This document shows, piece by piece, positions 29,242 through 37,895 of a stretch of 64,000 bases of DNA. The stretch covers positions 124,001 to 188,000 of the forward strand of contig NZ_JQNF01000005.1 of the NCBI RefSeq assembly GCF_000745125.1, given 5' to 3'. Under the pieces are notes generated by a model. The model had not been told where the DNA came from and did no database searches. It was given only the letters and a program-made list of their open reading frames with translations. This DNA comes from Carnobacterium jeotgali MS3. GTDB taxonomy: Bacteria; Bacillota; Bacilli; Lactobacillales; Carnobacteriaceae. Position numbers and translations under genes: made by a program. Each line of letters starts with the position of its first letter. The first letter of the stretch is position 1.

Positions 29242-30579
29242 TTATTCTAGGTCATTCATAGCAACTTGAGGTGTTTTCTTTAAAATATCAATCACTTCAA
29301 GCGTTCCATTACCAGCTTTAATGACTTTAAAGCTATGATTATTAAAAGTTAATTCTTCTCCGATAGAAATATCGTATTTTTGATTCATCATCCAGCCACC
29401 AATGGTATCGACATCTTCTTCCTCAATAGAAAGACCAAAAATATCATTTACGTCATCAATCAACATTCTAGCACTTACGCGGTAATGATGGTCACCAATT
29501 TTTTTGATTTCTGGTTCACCAACCATTTCGTAATCATCGCTAATATCGCCAACGATTTCTTCTACAATATCTTCCATTGAGATAATACCGCTAGTTCCGC
29601 CATATTCATCGACAAGAACAGCTATTTGATTGCGTTCTTTTTGCATTTTTACTAAAAGTTCTTTGATAGGAATCGTTTCAATAACCGAGATAATCGGTCT
29701 AATGTATTCCGCAAAACTAAAGGTTTCAGATAATTTTGCTTCTACAGCGTCAACATAAACAGCAAAAATCTCTTTTGTATTGATAATACCTAAGACAATA
29801 TCTTTATCGCCATCTTTGATTACGGGGTATCTTGTGAAACGTTCTTTGCTGACCAATTGAGCGATTTCTCTTAGGGTCATCGAAGTTGATACAGTCACCA
29901 TTTCCGTACGAGGTACCATAATTTCACGACTCATTCGATCATCAAATGCAAAGACATTCTCTACAAACTGATATTCATCACGATTGATTTCACCACTTTT
30001 TAGGCTCTCTCCCATAATGATACGTAGTTCCTCTTCAGAAACACCTTCTTCTGGCTCACTGATATTTTTCATACCGATTCGACGTGAAATACCATTTGCA
30101 ATTCGGTTCAATACATAGACTAACGGATACATGATTCTGAACCATATCTGTAAAGGCTTAGCAATGAAGAGTCCAATTTGTTCAGTTTTATTGATTGCAA
30201 TATTTTTAGGTACTAATTCTCCAATAATAACTTGAAGAGAAGTTAAAATGGCAAAAGATAAAACAACTGAAGCAATTGTTGAGACAGAAGGCGGAACGTC
30301 AAAAGATGAAAATATGAGGTCGAATAAACGGCCAAAAGTAGGATTTCCTAACCACCCAATTGCTAGAGAAGTTATCGTCACACCTAGTTGGGTAGCGGAG
30401 AGATAAGTATCTAATTTTTGTGTCATTTCTTTTAAAAGTATCGCACGATTATCACCATTTTCAATTAAGTAATCCAATCTTGATGGGCGAATACGGACGA
30501 GTACAAATTCTGACATCACAAATAAGGATGCAAGAAATAGGATAATAAAGAATACAATGATTCCGGTTGTAATTGACAA
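29242..30579 (-). CDS. CNNM/CorC-HlyC family membrane protein (hemolysin-family, putative Mg2+ transport)
   Basis: The 445-residue protein has an N-terminal DUF21/CNNM membrane domain (about 1-195; FVMSEFVLVRIRPSRLD). A tandem CBS pair follows (about 205-335; MVPRTEMV, VLVDEYGGTSGIISMEDIVEEIVG). A C-terminal CorC_HlyC domain spans about 350-435. Family members such as Bacillus MpfA take part in Mg2+ efflux. The first usable codon is TTG at 30579. The only good ribosome binding site, AAGGAGGTGA, is 34 bp further upstream and is separated by a 9-bp hairpin. No ATG, GTG or TTG lies in frame between them. The leader is long and structured (see separate entries). Confidence 0.9.
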   Translation of the reverse strand: MSITTGIIVFFIILFLASLFVMSEFVLVRIRPSRLDYLIENGDNRAILLKEMTQKLDTYLSATQLGVTITSLAIGWLGNPTFGRLFDLIFSSFDVPPSVSTIASVVLSFAILTSLQVIIGELVPKNIAINKTEQIGLFIAKPLQIWFRIMYPLVYVLNRIANGISRRIGMKNISEPEEGVSEEELRIIMGESLKSGEINRDEYQFVENVFAFDDRMSREIMVPRTEMVTVSTSMTLREIAQLVSKERFTRYPVIKDGDKDIVLGIINTKEIFAVYVDAVEAKLSETFSFAEYIRPIISVIETIPIKELLVKMQKERNQIAVLVDEYGGTSGIISMEDIVEEIVGDISDDYEMVGEPEIKKIGDHHYRVSARMLIDDVNDIFGLSIEEEDVDTIGGWMMNQKYDISIGEELTFNNHSFKVIKAGNGTLEVIDILKKTPQVAMNDLE

Positions 30580-30822
30580 ATTGTTGTCTACGTTGCATAG
30601 CTTAACGTAGACTTCACCTCCTTGTAGTATAGTTTCTAATGATGCTTATCATGAATGGTTTAGTATACAAAGAGCAATTTCAGTGGTCAGATAGTAAATT
30701 CCTCAGGAAGAGGGGAGATACAATGGTGAAAAAGACCCAAAGAAATAGCTATATAAAGTAAACTACTCTTTTGATGGATCAATACCCTTATTAATTTTTC
30801 TGTCCCAAGGTCTCACCTCATC
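30580..30822 (-). ncRNA. Long structured 5' leader of the CorC/HlyC gene (candidate regulatory RNA)
   Basis: From the promoter at 30828-30856 the mRNA leader is about 240 nt. Its first 100 nt can fold. GGTG/CACC and AGACC/GGTCT (30725-30737 with 30809-30817) close an outer stem, with inner AGAAA/TTTCT and AAAGTA/TACTCTTT helices. The element starts right at the predicted 5' end, as riboswitches do. It does not match the M-box or yybP-ykoY consensus that I know. Inference only. Confidence 0.4.
30586..30623 (-). promoter_or_regulatory. Shine-Dalgarno separated from a TTG start by a 9-bp hairpin
   Basis: On the minus strand AAGGAGGTGA (30623-30614) is followed by GTCTACGTT (30612-30604), a 9-nt loop, then AACGTAGAC (30594-30586), six bases and TTG (30579). 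Linear GGAGG-to-start spacing is 37 nt. With the hairpin folded it becomes about 10 nt, which is optimal. The hairpin is a perfect inverted repeat. Confidence 0.6.
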
Positions 30823-30827
30823 CTTAA

Positions 30828-30856
30828 AATATAAAAAACTTGTATCAAACAATAAA
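30828..30856 (-). promoter_or_regulatory. Promoter of the CorC/HlyC gene
   Basis: On the minus strand TTTATT (30856-30851), 17 bp, TATATT (30833-30828), placing the start near 30821. Confidence 0.5.
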
Positions 30857-30904
30857 TCAACTTTTTCATTTTAACAAAGTCTTTAACTTTACTCTACATC
30901 AATA

Positions 30905-30913
30905 TGGTAAAAT
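30905..30913 (+). promoter_or_regulatory. Putative promoter of the class A PBP gene (extended -10)
   Basis: TGG-TAAAAT (30905-30913) with no clear -35. The leader to the PBP start is about 150 nt and contains the hairpin at 30974-31015. Confidence 0.45.
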
Positions 30914-30973
30914 GATAAAGAAAAAAGTAAGAAAACCAATCAAATTATCTAATTTCAAACGAATTGTTCTGTT

Positions 30974-31015
30974 GGCATATCCTCCTTAAGTAGGATGTGT
31001 CTTCATTATTTTTTT
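30974..31015 (+). terminator. Hairpin and T-tract in the PBP leader (possible attenuator)
   Basis: GGCATATCCT (30974-30983) pairs with AGGATGTGTC (30992-31001), with two wobbles, followed by TTCATTATTTTTTTG. It lies after the promoter and before the gene, so it may attenuate transcription. The 488-bp gap at 30580-31067 is otherwise filled by two divergent promoters and leaders. Confidence 0.45.
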
Positions 31016-31067
31016 GATACACTAAATAAAAATAAGTTCAATTTAAAAAACTATTATTAAGGAATGA

Positions 31068-33218
31068 ATGCGAATGAATGAATCTTCTTTTTTAACCAAG
31101 ATAAAAAAAGCTCTGCTCCTATTATGGGAATGGGCTAAACCTTATCTAATAAAGTTCCATAAAAAAAGACAACGCTTTTGGAAAAAATACCACATTAATA
31201 AAATTATTATTTTAGTTATGTTGACAGTAGCTTTAGTGTCTAGTGTTTATTTACTGTATTTAGCAAAAACAGCAAATGTCTCTACACTAAAAGCTGGACT
31301 AGAACAAACCACGACGATTTACGATGTCGATAACGAAGAAGCTGGTACACTTTACTCACAAAAAGGGACATTCGTTTCAGTTGACGATATCTCTGAATCA
31401 ATCGAACAAGCCGTTATCTCAACTGAAGACAAAAGGTTCTACAAACATGCAGGATTCGATCCAATTGGAATTGCAAGGGCAGCAGTGGGTTATGTCGTTA
31501 ATGGTGGAAATATTGTTGGTGGCGGAAGCACAATTACTCAACAATTAGCTAAAAATGCTTATTTAACACTTGACCAAACCTTTATTCGAAAATTAAAGGA
31601 ACTCTTTTTAGCTATTGAAATTGAAAAAGTATATACCAAAGATGAAATACTAGAAATGTACCTCAATAACTCTTATTTTGGAAATGGAGTGTGGGGTGTT
31701 GAGGATGCTTCACAAAAATATTTTGGGAAATCTGCAGCAGATGTTAACTTATCAGAAGCAGCAACGATAGCTGGGATGTTAAAAGCACCCACAAATTATA
31801 ATCCTATTGATGATTACGATAATGCTATTTCTCGGAGAAACACCGTGCTAGATTTAATGGCAACAAATGAAATTGTAACTCAAGAAGAAGTGGACACAAT
31901 AAAAGTTGAAGGATTATCATTAGTAGATGCCTATTCGGAAAAGGAAGGTTATCAATATCCTTCTTATTTTGATGCAGTCGTAAATGAAGCAATCTACACA
32001 TATGGTTTAAGTGAAGAAGAAGTTTTAAATAAAGGGTATAAAATTTATACTTCATTAAATCAAGATTATCAACGTGCGATGGATATAACGTATGAAAATA
32101 ATTACTTGTTTCAAAATGCAGCGGATGGAACACTCCTAGAAAGCGGCTCTGTGGCACTAGATCCAAAGACAGGCGGCGTTTTTGCTATTTATGGAGGACG
32201 AAAAGAACACTCTTTTAGAGGATTTAATTATGCGACTCAAACGGTTAGACAACCGGGTTCTATTATGAAGCCCTTAGCTGTTTATACAGAAGCGTTAGAA
32301 CAAGGATACAGCATTGATTCAATGCTTGTCGATGAACCTCTCTCTTATGGTAAAGATGATTATACTCCTGAAAATGTTGACCATCAATATGAAGGAGAAG
32401 TTCCAATGTACCAAGCATTGGCAGAGAGTAAAAACACATCAGCAGTGTGGCTTTTAAATGAGATTGGATTAGATAAAGGATTCAAAAAAATTGAAGATTT
32501 TGGTATTCCTCTTGTTGAAGGTCCTGAAGGAGATGGCTATTTAGGTCTTGCATTAGGTGGTTTGAGTAAAGGTGTATCGCCACTTCAAATGGCAAGTGCG
32601 TACACAACTTTTGCTAATGAAGGTGTTATGAGTAAAGGTCATTTTATTACGAAAATTGTAGATGCAACAGGTGCAATTATTGTCGACAATACGGAACCTA
32701 AAAAGAAAAAGGTCACTACACCAGAAGTAGCAAAACAAATGACTAGTATGTTAATGGGCGTATTTTCGTATGGAACGGCACGAAACAATGATCCTGCAGG
32801 TTATACGGTTGCTGGTAAAACTGGAAGTACAGAGGTAACCTTTAATGATGAAGGTGGTACAACAGATCAATGGACAGTCGGGTATACGCCAGACATCGTG
32901 ATAGCAACATGGATGGGATTTGATCCAACGGATGAAGAACATTATATGACAACAGGAAGTTCTACTGGGGTAGGTCCATTATTTAAGCTACAAATGGAGA
33001 ATATTCTTCCTTATACTGAACAGACTGCTTTTAATACAGAAAGTGCTAAAGAAATCGTGACTGCAAAAGCAGAAAATGACGTGGATTCTAGCGACTGGAA
33101 ACAAGGCCTAAAAGATACAGTTGATTCAATAGGTGGGAAAGTAAAAGAAGGATCAGAAATTTTGAAGGATAAATTTGGTGGGTTATTGGATAAATTTACA
33201 AACAGAGTGACTCAATAG
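31068..33218 (+). CDS. pbp1A: Class A penicillin-binding protein (PBP1A-type transglycosylase/transpeptidase)
   Basis: This bifunctional peptidoglycan synthase has 716 residues. A basic cytoplasmic tail and one transmembrane helix (46-65) lead into a GT51 glycosyltransferase domain (TEDKRFYKHAGFDP near 115, GGSTITQQLAKN, LNNSYFGNGVWG). The transpeptidase domain carries the active-site RQPGSIMK (S near 396), SKN in AESKNTSAVW and AGKTGSTEV (near 584). ATG 31068 has 4-bp and ATG 31074 10-bp spacing from AAGGA, so either start is possible. The C-terminus is Gly/Lys-rich and short. No recU is next to it, unlike in Bacillus ponA loci. Confidence 0.94.
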   Translation: MRMNESSFLTKIKKALLLLWEWAKPYLIKFHKKRQRFWKKYHINKIIILVMLTVALVSSVYLLYLAKTANVSTLKAGLEQTTTIYDVDNEEAGTLYSQKGTFVSVDDISESIEQAVISTEDKRFYKHAGFDPIGIARAAVGYVVNGGNIVGGGSTITQQLAKNAYLTLDQTFIRKLKELFLAIEIEKVYTKDEILEMYLNNSYFGNGVWGVEDASQKYFGKSAADVNLSEAATIAGMLKAPTNYNPIDDYDNAISRRNTVLDLMATNEIVTQEEVDTIKVEGLSLVDAYSEKEGYQYPSYFDAVVNEAIYTYGLSEEEVLNKGYKIYTSLNQDYQRAMDITYENNYLFQNAADGTLLESGSVALDPKTGGVFAIYGGRKEHSFRGFNYATQTVRQPGSIMKPLAVYTEALEQGYSIDSMLVDEPLSYGKDDYTPENVDHQYEGEVPMYQALAESKNTSAVWLLNEIGLDKGFKKIEDFGIPLVEGPEGDGYLGLALGGLSKGVSPLQMASAYTTFANEGVMSKGHFITKIVDATGAIIVDNTEPKKKKVTTPEVAKQMTSMLMGVFSYGTARNNDPAGYTVAGKTGSTEVTFNDEGGTTDQWTVGYTPDIVIATWMGFDPTDEEHYMTTGSSTGVGPLFKLQMENILPYTEQTAFNTESAKEIVTAKAENDVDSSDWKQGLKDTVDSIGGKVKEGSEILKDKFGGLLDKFTNRVTQ

Positions 33219-33321
33219 ATTTTTTTTAGTAATTTAGATGAGAATAATGGAAAAAAGATGGCTGAAATGATATAGTTACTAAGATGAGAACAAAAATTCG
33301 AATTGGAGTGTGAAATTTATA

Positions 33322-33666
33322 ATGAGTACGAACATTTATGATACAGCTAATAGTCTAGAAAAAGAATTAAGAGATAGTCAAGAGTACATTACTTTAGTAG
33401 CAGCTTTTAATGAAGTGAAAAAAGATGAAGCAGCTAGCAAAATGTACCACGATTTCCAAGAGGTTCAAATGAAATTACAACAAAAACAAATGTCAGGTGA
33501 ACAAATCACTGAAGATGAAATTGCTGAAGCTCAAAACTTAGCTCAAACTTCTGGTGAAAATGATGTTATTAAAGAATTAATGGAAGCTGAACAACGTTTA
33601 AGCATATTAATCGAAGACTTAAATCGTATCATCATGAAGCCCGTTCAAGATGTTTATCAAGGATAA
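33322..33666 (+). CDS. UPF0342 (YheA/YmcA-like) family protein
   Basis: This is a 114-residue, almost entirely alpha-helical acidic protein beginning MSTNIYDTANSLEKELRDSQEY, the hallmark N-terminus of UPF0342 (Bacillus YheA). The family is related to the YlbF/YmcA proteins that modulate RNase Y, but the role of YheA itself is not established. The frame is open to a GTG at 33310, which overlaps the GGAGTG ribosome binding site, so ATG 33322 is chosen. Neighbours yhaO-yhaN-yhaM match the Bacillus yhe/yha region. Confidence 0.85.
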   Translation: MSTNIYDTANSLEKELRDSQEYITLVAAFNEVKKDEAASKMYHDFQEVQMKLQQKQMSGEQITEDEIAEAQNLAQTSGENDVIKELMEAEQRLSILIEDLNRIIMKPVQDVYQG

Positions 33667-33681
33667 GAATAGATGACTAAG

Positions 33682-33722
33682 AAGAACTCACTATTATAAA
33701 AGAGTAGTGAGTTCTTTTTTTC
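33682..33722 (+). terminator. Terminator after the UPF0342 gene
   Basis: AAGAACTCACTA (33682-33693) pairs with TAGTGAGTTCTT (33705-33716), followed by T residues. Confidence 0.92.
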
Positions 33723-33780
33723 TGATAATAAAGGAACGTATGTGCCCTTGTGAAAAAGGGTCTTGTATGGAAGGAGATGA

Positions 33781-35034
33781 ATGATTCTAATGGTAAAATT
33801 TATTCATGCAGCTGATTTGCACTTGGATAGTCCTTTTATTGGCTTGAAGAACTTGCCTGATTATATATGGAGCGCTATTTATTTATCGACATTTTCAGCC
33901 TTAACTAAAATAGTGGACCGTGCAATTCAAAATAATGTAGACTTTGTCTGTCTAGTTGGAGATATTTACGATAACGATGAAAGAAGCGTCAAAGCTCAAG
34001 CCTATTTACGAAATGAAATGGAGCGATTAAATAAATTCAACATACCTGTTTATCTATTACATGGCAATCACGATTACATAGAAAACACTGGGTTGCATTT
34101 AGATATGCCTGAGAATGTTATTTTATTTGATGAAACGGTCGAAACGAAATGGCTAAAGACCAAAGAAAACGAACAAATTGCTCTTACCGGTTTTAGTTAT
34201 GACAAAAGATGGGTTCTTGAAAGGAAAATTACAAATTATCCAGAAAGAAACCCTCGCGCAACGTATCATATAGGCATGTTGCATGGCTTCTCAGAAGGGT
34301 TAGAGTCAGAACATGGACATTATGCGCCGTTTACGATGGCTGAGTTAAGAAGCAAAAAATACGATTATTGGGCGTTAGGTCATATTCACAAAAGACAGCA
34401 CTTAGCTGAAAATCCACCAATTGTCTATCCTGGAAATACTCAAGGAAGAAGTAGCAAAGAGAGTGGAGATAAAGGGTTTGAATTAGTAACTATCACTGAA
34501 TCAGGTGTAACAACTGAGTTTTGTTCCACTGCAGTTATTCAATGGAAAACAATTGAACTCTCTGTTAAAGAAATGAAGAATTTAGATACTGTATATAAAG
34601 CTTTGAAAACGGCTATAGAAGAACAACAAAATGAGTCGTACAGTCTCTTTCTTTCAATCCGTTTGACAGATAATGAGCATTTACTTGACGGAGTTATAAA
34701 AAAAATTAAGCAAGGCGAATTAGTGGAAGCTTTACAGCAAATTCCGAAAACAGACACGTTTGTCTGGGTTCACAAGATAGAGTTGCAGACGGTAGCTGAG
34801 AATCATATACCGGCTATCCAAAAGCTTTTTCCAAATGAATGGACTAAAATATTACACGAAATTGAGATGGAAAATTTATTTAATGAAACTACAAATACAC
34901 TTTTTGATTTTCCTGGAATAGACGATGTTGTAGAAACACGTGAAGAACAGTACCGGAAAAAAATTGTACTAGATGCCAAAGAGATGGTCCGTAATCAACT
35001 AGGATTTGAAAGAAGTGATGACCTTGAAGATTGA
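33781..35034 (+). CDS. yhaO: YhaO-type metallophosphoesterase (SbcD-like DNA repair exonuclease)
   Basis: This is a calcineurin-like nuclease subunit of 417 residues. Metal-binding motifs appear in order: HAADLHLDSPF, GDIYDNDE, LHGNHDY, GMLHGF and GHIHKRQ. The C-terminal half is a capping and partner-binding region. AAGGAG is 4 bp before ATG 33781. A second in-frame ATG at 33790 gives the more conserved N-terminus MVKFIHAADLH and cannot be excluded. The next gene encodes its probable ATPase partner and overlaps it, so the two are translationally coupled. Confidence 0.9.
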   Translation: MILMVKFIHAADLHLDSPFIGLKNLPDYIWSAIYLSTFSALTKIVDRAIQNNVDFVCLVGDIYDNDERSVKAQAYLRNEMERLNKFNIPVYLLHGNHDYIENTGLHLDMPENVILFDETVETKWLKTKENEQIALTGFSYDKRWVLERKITNYPERNPRATYHIGMLHGFSEGLESEHGHYAPFTMAELRSKKYDYWALGHIHKRQHLAENPPIVYPGNTQGRSSKESGDKGFELVTITESGVTTEFCSTAVIQWKTIELSVKEMKNLDTVYKALKTAIEEQQNESYSLFLSIRLTDNEHLLDGVIKKIKQGELVEALQQIPKTDTFVWVHKIELQTVAENHIPAIQKLFPNEWTKILHEIEMENLFNETTNTLFDFPGIDDVVETREEQYRKKIVLDAKEMVRNQLGFERSDDLED

Positions 35035-37861
35035 ATCAATTGAAATATATGGCTATGGAAAATGGGTAGACCATAAAATCGATCATATAACTAATTTGCA
35101 ACTATTCTATGGAGAAAATGAAGCCGGAAAAACAACAATCATGTCCTTTATTCATAGTATCCTTTTTGGTTTTCCCTCTAAGTTAAGTTCCGAATTAAGA
35201 TATGAACCTAAGAGCAGTAGTCAATATGGGGGCAGACTCTTTTTAACGGGTACACAGTATGGCGATGTTCAAATTGAACGTGTAAGAGGAAAAGCAAACG
35301 GAAATGTGACGGTAACTTTTGCCAATGGCGATACAGGTGGAGAAGAATGGCTTGAAAAAATTCTATCTGGACTTGACAAGACGACCTATCAAGCTTTATT
35401 TTCTTTTAATTTAGCTGGACTACAAAAAGTACAGCAATTAAATCGCGAAAAATTGAACCGTTATTTTTTGAGTGTAGGAACAATTGGGAATGAGCAATTA
35501 TTAAAGGTTGCGGATAAATTACAAATAGAAGCAAGCAAATTATTTAAGCCTAATGGAAGAGTAACGGTCATCAATAAAAAAATGGCAGAGGTTGAAACTA
35601 AAAGAAAACAATTGAAAGTAGCTAAAGAAAAAAATAACCAGTATATGGATTGGCTGCTTGGAAAAGGTAACTTAGAAAAAGAGTTAGTTAGCTTAAGGGA
35701 ACAACGAACTCATTACGAAGATAAAGTGATTAAGTTAAACCAATTGGAAGCTAACTGGGTACTGTTTAGCGAAATGCAAGATATCCAGCATCAAATAGAG
35801 AAAGAACAACTTGTCGAACTGCCTAAAGATGGATTGTATCAACTGAACCATTATAACCAAGAAATAAATCAACTAAAATTAACGATTAGTCAACAGCAAG
35901 AAAAAATGAATTACCTTAATGATAAAACTGAAGAGACACGATTACTGAAAGTTTTTAACGAACACAGAGCTGAGATTACTCAACTGATTGATCAGTTAGA
36001 TGATATTCAAGCAATCTTACAAGAGACAGCATTTGTTAAAGAAACGCTCTTATCAACGCAAGTTCAATTATCACGTGAAAAGCAACATTTAGGACTCTTG
36101 GAGCAAGAAAATATACCAGCTGTAATGACTGTAGATTGTCGAAATAAAATAACTAAATTACAAGATAAAAAGAATCAAATAGATTTAGAATTAGCTCAAT
36201 TAACTGAACGTATAGCATTTTTAAATTTTCAGCAGGAATCATTAGGAGATCAACTTGATAAGTTAGAAAAACGATTATGGGATAATCAAACGTATCAAGA
36301 AGTAGAAAATCAGCTAGAAAAAAGTAATCTTAACCAACGTGCGGATACTAAGGTAGCAAAGAAAATAAAAAAAGCACCAAGTAAAGGGACCATTATCAGT
36401 TTGATGGGAGGATTATTGATAAGTGTTTTAGGTCAATACCTTTCGAATGAAATTGGATGGGTTCTCATGATTGCTGGTTTTGGATTAATTGTCTACAGTT
36501 TGTGGTCAATCGTTAAGAACAATAAGGCTACGAATAAAAGAGAAGAAATCAAGGAATCTACGTACTCGTTTGAAGAATATATTCAACAAACGGAAATCCG
36601 AAAACAATGGAGAGAAAAACTTGCAGAAATTGATCAAGTGATTCTTGAATTAAATGAGAAAAGTGATCAAATTGAAGAAGCTAAGAGCCAAAATGTTGAA
36701 TGGGAAAAAGAATTTCGGTTATTTAAACAGGAATATGGTTACCCTTCTCATTATTTAATAAACGAATTAATCCAAGAAACGGATATGTTTGAAGGGATAA
36801 GGGAAAAAACAGTTCATACTAATGAAATACAAGAGCACTTAATCAATTTGGAAAGAAAAATCGTATCATGGAAAGAAAAAATCAATTATTTGGAGCCAAT
36901 TATTTTTGTTGATTGGACTAATAATGAACAATTAGTTGAGGCGATAAAACATTTTTTCAAGGAAGCGACAGCTGATGAAGAAAAAATCAAAGATTTTACA
37001 AAGCAGCAACAAGAAATAGACCAACGGATTGAACAGCTCATTAGGCAACAAAAAGAGTACGAGCAAAAGCGTTTACGTCTGCTCCATTCTGTTAAAGTAA
37101 AAACGGAAGATGAGTTTCGTAAGAAATATGTACTGGATGAAGAATTAGCAAGAAAAAGAGCTCGACTGAATTTATTAGAACAGCAAGTTGGTGAGTACAG
37201 TGCACTGCTTGAAACGTACCGAGATAAAGCAGCATTATTAGAAAGTATTCAGGAAATAAAAATAAAACTGCAAAACTTGAAACAAGTAATTGAAGGTAAA
37301 CTAAACAAAAAAATTGCAATAGAAGTTTCACTTAAAAACTTAGAAGTCGGTGGAGAATATTCTGAGTTGCTACAAGAATATGCAAATTTAAAAAGTGAAA
37401 CACAAATTTTGGTTGATGAATGGGCCACATATAAGATTGCGGCTGAACTTATTGAACGAACATTAACAGAAGCTAGAAAAGACCGTTTTCCAGCAACTAT
37501 TCGAGATACGACCTATTTCTTTACTATTTTGACACAAGGGAATTATCAAAAAGTCTTTTTAAAGGACCAGACGATTACTGTTCAACGTAAAGACGGTACT
37601 TTATTTGAAGCTTTTGAACTCTCTCAAGCGACAGCTGAACAACTTTATGTTGCTTTACGCTTTTCATTTGTGAAAAATGCGAGCGATCTAATCCAACTGC
37701 CTTTATTAGTTGATGATGGATTTGTGAATTTTGACAACCAACGAAAAAATGAGATGTATCAGCTATTACAGAAAATTAGTGAAGATATGCAAGTGTTTTA
37801 TTTTACATTTGATGAATCTGTAACAGATGTTTTTCGAAAAGAGCAGATAGAAATGTTATAA
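35018..37861 (+). CDS. yhaN: YhaN-type AAA ATPase (SbcC-like)
   Basis: This is a large coiled-coil ATPase of 947 residues. The N-terminal ABC half has Walker A FYGENEAGKTT near 30. Long coiled coils (about 165-450 and 515-830) flank a hydrophobic hairpin (about 460-500, SLMGGLLISVLG and WVLMIAGFGLIVYSLW) that could cross the membrane twice. The C-terminal half has Walker B LPLLVDDGFVNFD. It resembles SbcC/Rad50 with the zinc-hook replaced by membrane segments, as in Bacillus YhaN. ATG 35018 fits the family N-terminus (MTLKIESIEIYGYGKW). An in-frame TTG at 35006 is an alternative. It overlaps yhaO by 17 bp. Confidence 0.88.
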   Translation: MTLKIESIEIYGYGKWVDHKIDHITNLQLFYGENEAGKTTIMSFIHSILFGFPSKLSSELRYEPKSSSQYGGRLFLTGTQYGDVQIERVRGKANGNVTVTFANGDTGGEEWLEKILSGLDKTTYQALFSFNLAGLQKVQQLNREKLNRYFLSVGTIGNEQLLKVADKLQIEASKLFKPNGRVTVINKKMAEVETKRKQLKVAKEKNNQYMDWLLGKGNLEKELVSLREQRTHYEDKVIKLNQLEANWVLFSEMQDIQHQIEKEQLVELPKDGLYQLNHYNQEINQLKLTISQQQEKMNYLNDKTEETRLLKVFNEHRAEITQLIDQLDDIQAILQETAFVKETLLSTQVQLSREKQHLGLLEQENIPAVMTVDCRNKITKLQDKKNQIDLELAQLTERIAFLNFQQESLGDQLDKLEKRLWDNQTYQEVENQLEKSNLNQRADTKVAKKIKKAPSKGTIISLMGGLLISVLGQYLSNEIGWVLMIAGFGLIVYSLWSIVKNNKATNKREEIKESTYSFEEYIQQTEIRKQWREKLAEIDQVILELNEKSDQIEEAKSQNVEWEKEFRLFKQEYGYPSHYLINELIQETDMFEGIREKTVHTNEIQEHLINLERKIVSWKEKINYLEPIIFVDWTNNEQLVEAIKHFFKEATADEEKIKDFTKQQQEIDQRIEQLIRQQKEYEQKRLRLLHSVKVKTEDEFRKKYVLDEELARKRARLNLLEQQVGEYSALLETYRDKAALLESIQEIKIKLQNLKQVIEGKLNKKIAIEVSLKNLEVGGEYSELLQEYANLKSETQILVDEWATYKIAAELIERTLTEARKDRFPATIRDTTYFFTILTQGNYQKVFLKDQTITVQRKDGTLFEAFELSQATAEQLYVALRFSFVKNASDLIQLPLLVDDGFVNFDNQRKNEMYQLLQKISEDMQVFYFTFDESVTDVFRKEQIEML

Positions 37862-37895
37862 TAAAGAAAAGTTAGTTATAGAAAGAGGGAGTCAA

